Below are positions 7,300 to 9,528 of a stretch of DNA of 9,528 nt, piece by piece; position 1 is the first letter of the stretch, and each line of letters starts with the position of its first letter. The position numbers and the translations under genes are program-made. The notes under the pieces were generated by a model that was not told where the DNA came from, ran no database searches, and saw only the letters and a list, made by a program, of their open reading frames with translations. The stretch is from Pseudomonadota bacterium (GTDB lineage: Bacteria > Pseudomonadota > Gammaproteobacteria > Xanthomonadales > Xanthomonadaceae), in contig JAEXRB010000341.1 of the NCBI GenBank assembly GCA_023438325.1, positions 1-9,528 of the forward strand. The letters are read 5' to 3'.

Positions 7300-8478
7300 C
7301 TAGCCCCACTTCCGCTCGATCACGATGCACCCCAGATGCCGCGATGCACCGCGCACCGTCAGGCCACGCTCGACCGTATCAAACAAACGCAAACCTTCCG
7401 GATCCAGCGCATGCAGGCGCAGGATGTAGCTGGCTGGCAACAGCGGCAAATTCATCAGATGCACGCGAAAGCGCCAGTGCGAGCCATCAATCTGCTCAGG
7501 CCGCGCCTCGTCCAACTGGCTGCTCGTGCCGAACAGGCCGCTGCCATCGCTGCGCACCACGCCCACGCCAAGTCCCGGCATGCGGCCATCGGGCGAATAG
7601 ACATCGGCCTCGACCGTCACATCCGCGCCAGCGGCAAGCAGCTGCGGCACCTCATCTTCATTGCCGTCCACCGCCACGCGCACGATGCGATAGGCCTCGC
7701 CCACGTAATGACGATCCAGCGCCGGGCCTTGCTCTGCCGCCTGGCGCCGCTCGTGGAAAGCCAGATAATCCTGAGTTACATCGAACACATCGCCATAAGC
7801 CTGCACCCTGCCCTCGTTGAGCCACAACGCCTGTCGGCACAACTTCTGCACGTGGTACATCGAGTGCGACACCAGCAGCAGCGTGCCGCCGCCTTCCAGA
7901 TAAGCCTCGATCCAACGGATGCACTTTTTCTGGAACGATTCGTCACCCACCGCCAGCACTTCATCGGTAATGAGCAAATCCGGCTTCACCGCCGCGATCA
8001 CGGCAAATCCCAGCCGCACCACCATGCCGGAGGAGTAATGCTTTACCGGTTCGTCGAGATAGCGGCCGATGTCGGCGAAGGAGACGATTTCCTCGAAGCG
8101 CTCGCGAATCTGCGCACCGTTCCAGCCAAGGAAACCGGCGGCAATCGCAATGTTCTCGCGCCCGGTGCGCTCCAGATCGAACCCCGCACCCAACTCCAGC
8201 AAGGCGCCCATCGTGCCGCGCCGCTCGATGCTGCCGGCACTGGGCAAAAGCACGCCGGATATCAGCTTCAACAGCGTGGATTTGCCCGCGCCGTTCTGCC
8301 CGATGATGCCAAGCGATTCGCCGCGTCGTACCGTGAAGCCGACATCGCGCAAAACATCCCACTGCGGGAAAGACCGACCCAGAAGAATGCGTCCGAATGC
8401 GCCCAGTCGTGTTCGCGCATCTCCGCTGCGCGGATACGCCTTGCCCAGATGCTCGGCGTGCAGCAACACCTCGCTCAC
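7300..8478 (-). CDS. wzt: ABC transporter ATPase Wzt with C-terminal glycan-binding domain (O-antigen/polysaccharide export)
   Basis: This predicted protein has 392 residues. The N-terminal ATPase holds Walker A GIIGQNGAGKST (57-68), the signature HYSSGM (147-152, a form typical of polysaccharide exporters), Walker B DLLITDE (167-173), the D-loop-region LAVGD (175-179) and the H-loop histidine H205. Residues about 255-392 form the extra beta-sandwich domain of long Wzt proteins (VTVEADVY 287-294, GVGVVRSDGSGLFG 304-317, ending CIVIERKWG). In characterised systems this domain binds the finished chain and gates export. It energises transport with the permease encoded immediately upstream. The start chosen is the GTG at 8478. 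It overlaps the permease stop as GTGA and has GGGAG 5 bases upstream. The frame is open further upstream to 9039, but that part is shadow of the permease gene and lies before the conserved beginning of Wzt. Confidence 0.95.
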   Translation of the reverse strand: MSEVLLHAEHLGKAYPRSGDARTRLGAFGRILLGRSFPQWDVLRDVGFTVRRGESLGIIGQNGAGKSTLLKLISGVLLPSAGSIERRGTMGALLELGAGFDLERTGRENIAIAAGFLGWNGAQIRERFEEIVSFADIGRYLDEPVKHYSSGMVVRLGFAVIAAVKPDLLITDEVLAVGDESFQKKCIRWIEAYLEGGGTLLLVSHSMYHVQKLCRQALWLNEGRVQAYGDVFDVTQDYLAFHERRQAAEQGPALDRHYVGEAYRIVRVAVDGNEDEVPQLLAAGADVTVEADVYSPDGRMPGLGVGVVRSDGSGLFGTSSQLDEARPEQIDGSHWRFRVHLMNLPLLPASYILRLHALDPEGLRLFDTVERGLTVRGASRHLGCIVIERKWG

Positions 8479-8488
8479 AGGAACTCCC
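8475..8488 (-). promoter_or_regulatory. Ribosome-binding site and GTGA stop/start overlap deciding the wzt start
   Basis: On the minus strand GGGAG (8484-8488) lies 5 bases before GTG (8478-8476), and the TGA of the permease gene (8477-8475) overlaps that GTG. This supports a GTG start for wzt by termination-reinitiation, which would keep permease and ATPase amounts matched. Confidence 0.7.
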
Positions 8489-9227
8489 GAACATGCGGCC
8501 GGAATCGCCGATGCATGGCCCAGGCCAGCAGCAGCGCCAGCGCAGCTACCAGCAACGACATCCACGGCAAAACCGCATCGGCATTGCGCCACAGTAGCGG
8601 ATCGCGAATCGCGGCGATCAACCCAGCCATCGGGTTCACGCGCATCCATGGCTCGAATGCCGCCGGCAGCAGGCTGCTGTCGTAAAGGATCGGCGAGAGA
8701 AACATCCACGCGGTGAGCAGATAAGTGAGTATCTGCTGGGTATCTCGTGCAAACACATTGCAGATGGCCGCGATCTGCGCCAGCGCCAAAGCCAGCACGA
8801 ACATGCCCGCCCATGCCGGCAATGTCAGCGGCCACCAGCCCAGACTCACCTGCCCTTGCCATGCCGCCAATACCAGCGTCACCAGCAAGAAGCCCAGACC
8901 ATGCACGATGAACGCCGCGATCACTCGCGCCGCCACCACCTGCCACGTGGACACGGCCACCTTGCCGAGCAGGCCGGCGTTGTCGGTCAAGCCACTCGTG
9001 CCACGCGCCACGGCTTCGGAAAACGCAAACCATGGCCACATGCCCAAGGCCAGAAACGCAATGTAACCACGCTCATCCAACCCAGGCACCCGCGCCTTGA
9101 AGATATGCACGAACACCAAAGCGAACACCAGCAGTTGCAACAACGGCGCAAGCACCGCCCACGCCGCACCCAGCACGTTGCCGGTGAAGCGCTGGCGGAG
9201 GTCTTGTTGCACGAGCAACCAAAGCAT
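8475..9227 (-). CDS. wzm: ABC-2 type transporter permease Wzm (O-antigen/polysaccharide export)
   Basis: This is a 250-residue integral membrane protein, close to the usual length of Wzm (about 260). It begins with an amphipathic segment MLWLLVQQDLRQRF ahead of about six hydrophobic segments, roughly at 20-42, 55-75, 100-123, 136-158, 165-187 and 219-238. Family marks are FTGNVLGAAWAVLAPLLQL (14-32), ARDTQQILTYLL (160-171), FLSPILYD (176-183) and RVNPMAGLIAAIRD (196-209). It forms the inner-membrane channel that carries undecaprenol-linked glycan from cytoplasm to periplasm, driven by Wzt. The ATG at 9227 has GGAAG (9233-9237) 5 bases upstream. The frame is open a little further upstream, but the homologous part begins at about this methionine. 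It is the first visible gene of the operon, after a 171-base leader. Confidence 0.94.
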   Translation of the reverse strand: MLWLLVQQDLRQRFTGNVLGAAWAVLAPLLQLLVFALVFVHIFKARVPGLDERGYIAFLALGMWPWFAFSEAVARGTSGLTDNAGLLGKVAVSTWQVVAARVIAAFIVHGLGFLLVTLVLAAWQGQVSLGWWPLTLPAWAGMFVLALALAQIAAICNVFARDTQQILTYLLTAWMFLSPILYDSSLLPAAFEPWMRVNPMAGLIAAIRDPLLWRNADAVLPWMSLLVAALALLLAWAMHRRFRPHVREFL

Positions 9228-9313
9228 TGATGCTTCCAGTAGTGACAGACACCGGAAGAAAAGACCGATGCAAAAAAACTTATGGGAGCCGATGCAACCA
9301 CGTACCCGCAGTC

Positions 9314-9341
9314 TTTACAACACCGGAGACCCAAAGCTCAA
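9314..9341 (-). promoter_or_regulatory. Weak candidate promoter for the wzm-wzt operon
   Basis: On the minus strand TTGAGC (9341-9336, 4 of 6 to the -35 consensus) and TGTAAA (9319-9314, 4 of 6 to the -10 consensus) are 16 bases apart. Transcription would start near 9307, giving a leader of about 80 bases. The match is poor and could be chance. Confidence 0.22.
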
Positions 9342-9347
9342 CTCGAA

Positions 9348-9359
9348 GGGTGGCCACCC
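9348..9359. repeat. Perfect 12-bp palindrome GGGTGGCCACCC
   Basis: This perfect palindrome lies 121 bases upstream of the wzm ATG and just outside the weak promoter candidate. On the plus strand an A-run follows; on the minus strand the matching T-run precedes it. It is therefore not an intrinsic terminator in either direction. It could be an operator site. Confidence 0.35.
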
Positions 9360-9398
9360 AAAAAAGAAAGAGCGCGCGCACGAAATCCAGAACAAAAA

Positions 9399-9528
9399 CT
9401 ACGGAGTAATAATTTTTACACCCGTTTCATCTCCAGCACGATGATAGCGACTAACCAAGCGCTGAACGACCGCATCATTAAGCGTGACATCTTGCAGAGA
9501 AAGCTCGCGCATGAAAGCTGTCTTAGTT
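9399..9528 (-). CDS. C-terminal tail of an unidentified minus-strand ORF (5' part outside window)
   Basis: A minus-strand frame enters from the right edge and stays open for 42 codons to a TAG at 9401-9399. The visible residues include MRELSLQDVTLNDAVVQRLV and end GVKIITP. The composition is protein-like (balanced charge, a probable amphipathic helix), but the family is not recognised. Only about 16 of 42 codons end in G or C, far below the GC-rich third positions of the downstream genes. The frame is therefore either a recently acquired gene, common at the edges of surface-glycan loci, or chance. If real, it precedes wzm by 171 bases on the same strand. A competing reading is a plus-strand gene starting at ATG 9511 (MKAVLV). 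Confidence 0.4.
   Translation of the reverse strand, partial: TKTAFMRELSLQDVTLNDAVVQRLVSRYHRAGDETGVKIITP

Larger units (their letters stand above)
9228..9398. other. Leader upstream of wzm
   Basis: This is 171 non-coding bases, less GC-rich than the operon. It contains a run of seven A (9272-9278), a direct repeat CCGATGCAA (9265-9273 and 9289-9297), a 12-bp palindrome (9348-9359) followed by a purine-rich A-run, and a weak promoter candidate. No intrinsic terminator for the upstream ORF is seen, so the operon may also be read through from outside the window. Confidence 0.5.

Noticed and set aside
7111..8685. 524-codon open frame on the plus strand
   Set aside because: It is antisense to wzt and its neighbours. 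The long open length is a by-product of GC-rich codon use on the opposite strand, and its product is glutamine/arginine/histidine-rich without motifs.
8479..9039. Upstream extension of the wzt frame
   Set aside because: The extra 187 codons are the permease gene read in another frame. The GTG at 8478 with GGGAG upstream gives the normal Wzt N-terminus.
9511..9528. Possible plus-strand gene start (ATG followed by AAAGCTGTC, MKAVLV)
   Set aside because: Only six codons are visible and the upstream purine-rich stretch is poorly spaced as a ribosome-binding site. The minus-strand frame has 42 codons of protein-like sequence. This remains undecided without flanking sequence.
1..9528. CRISPR array, tRNA, rRNA or insertion sequence
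   Set aside because: No regularly spaced repeats, no cloverleaf or rRNA-like stretches, and no transposase-like protein or terminal inverted repeats with target duplications were seen.

Overview
The window is GC-rich (60-65 % G+C by eye) and reads as a proteobacterial chromosome. The secreted repeat protein, the Wzm/Wzt export pair and the short-chain dehydrogenase together suggest a gammaproteobacterium of the Xanthomonadales/Lysobacterales type (Rhodanobacter, Dyella or Xanthomonas relatives). That placement is an inference from gene style and not a database match.

Layout, left to right. (1) Positions 1-1354, minus strand: the first 451 codons of an exported protein that continues beyond the left edge. 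It has a signal peptide, an alpha/alpha-toroid (terpenoid-cyclase-like) region and the start of a right-handed beta-helix. (2) Positions 1355-2105: about 750 bases with no convincing gene, but with several palindromes and the promoter region of the next gene. (3) Positions 2106-2873, plus strand: a complete NAD-dependent short-chain dehydrogenase/reductase, probably of the 3-hydroxyacyl-CoA / 17-beta-hydroxysteroid dehydrogenase type 10 group. (4) Positions 2877-9227, minus strand: a tightly packed six-gene operon, read right to left. It encodes the ABC-2 permease Wzm, the ATPase Wzt with a C-terminal glycan-binding domain, a GT2 glycosyltransferase, a SAM-dependent methyltransferase with a coiled-coil tail, a 596-residue protein joining a PqqD/RRE-like N-terminal domain to a GT-A-like domain, and a WbbL-like GT2 glycosyltransferase. 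Neighbouring genes overlap by 4 bases or lie 3-16 bases apart, so they are probably co-transcribed and translationally coupled. (5) Positions 9228-9528: a less GC-rich leader upstream of wzm and the tail of a further minus-strand ORF cut by the right edge.

How the operon probably works: the glycosyltransferases build an undecaprenol-linked polysaccharide (O-antigen or similar surface glycan) on the cytoplasmic face. The methyltransferase may modify the non-reducing end or a sugar in the chain. Wzt, through its C-terminal domain, would recognise the finished chain, and Wzm/Wzt would move it across the inner membrane. The least described component is the PqqD-like/GT-A-like protein at 3727-5517. 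The combination of a methyltransferase with a coiled-coil tail and a long-form Wzt resembles termination-coupled export as known for the E. coli O9a system. The resemblance is architectural only.
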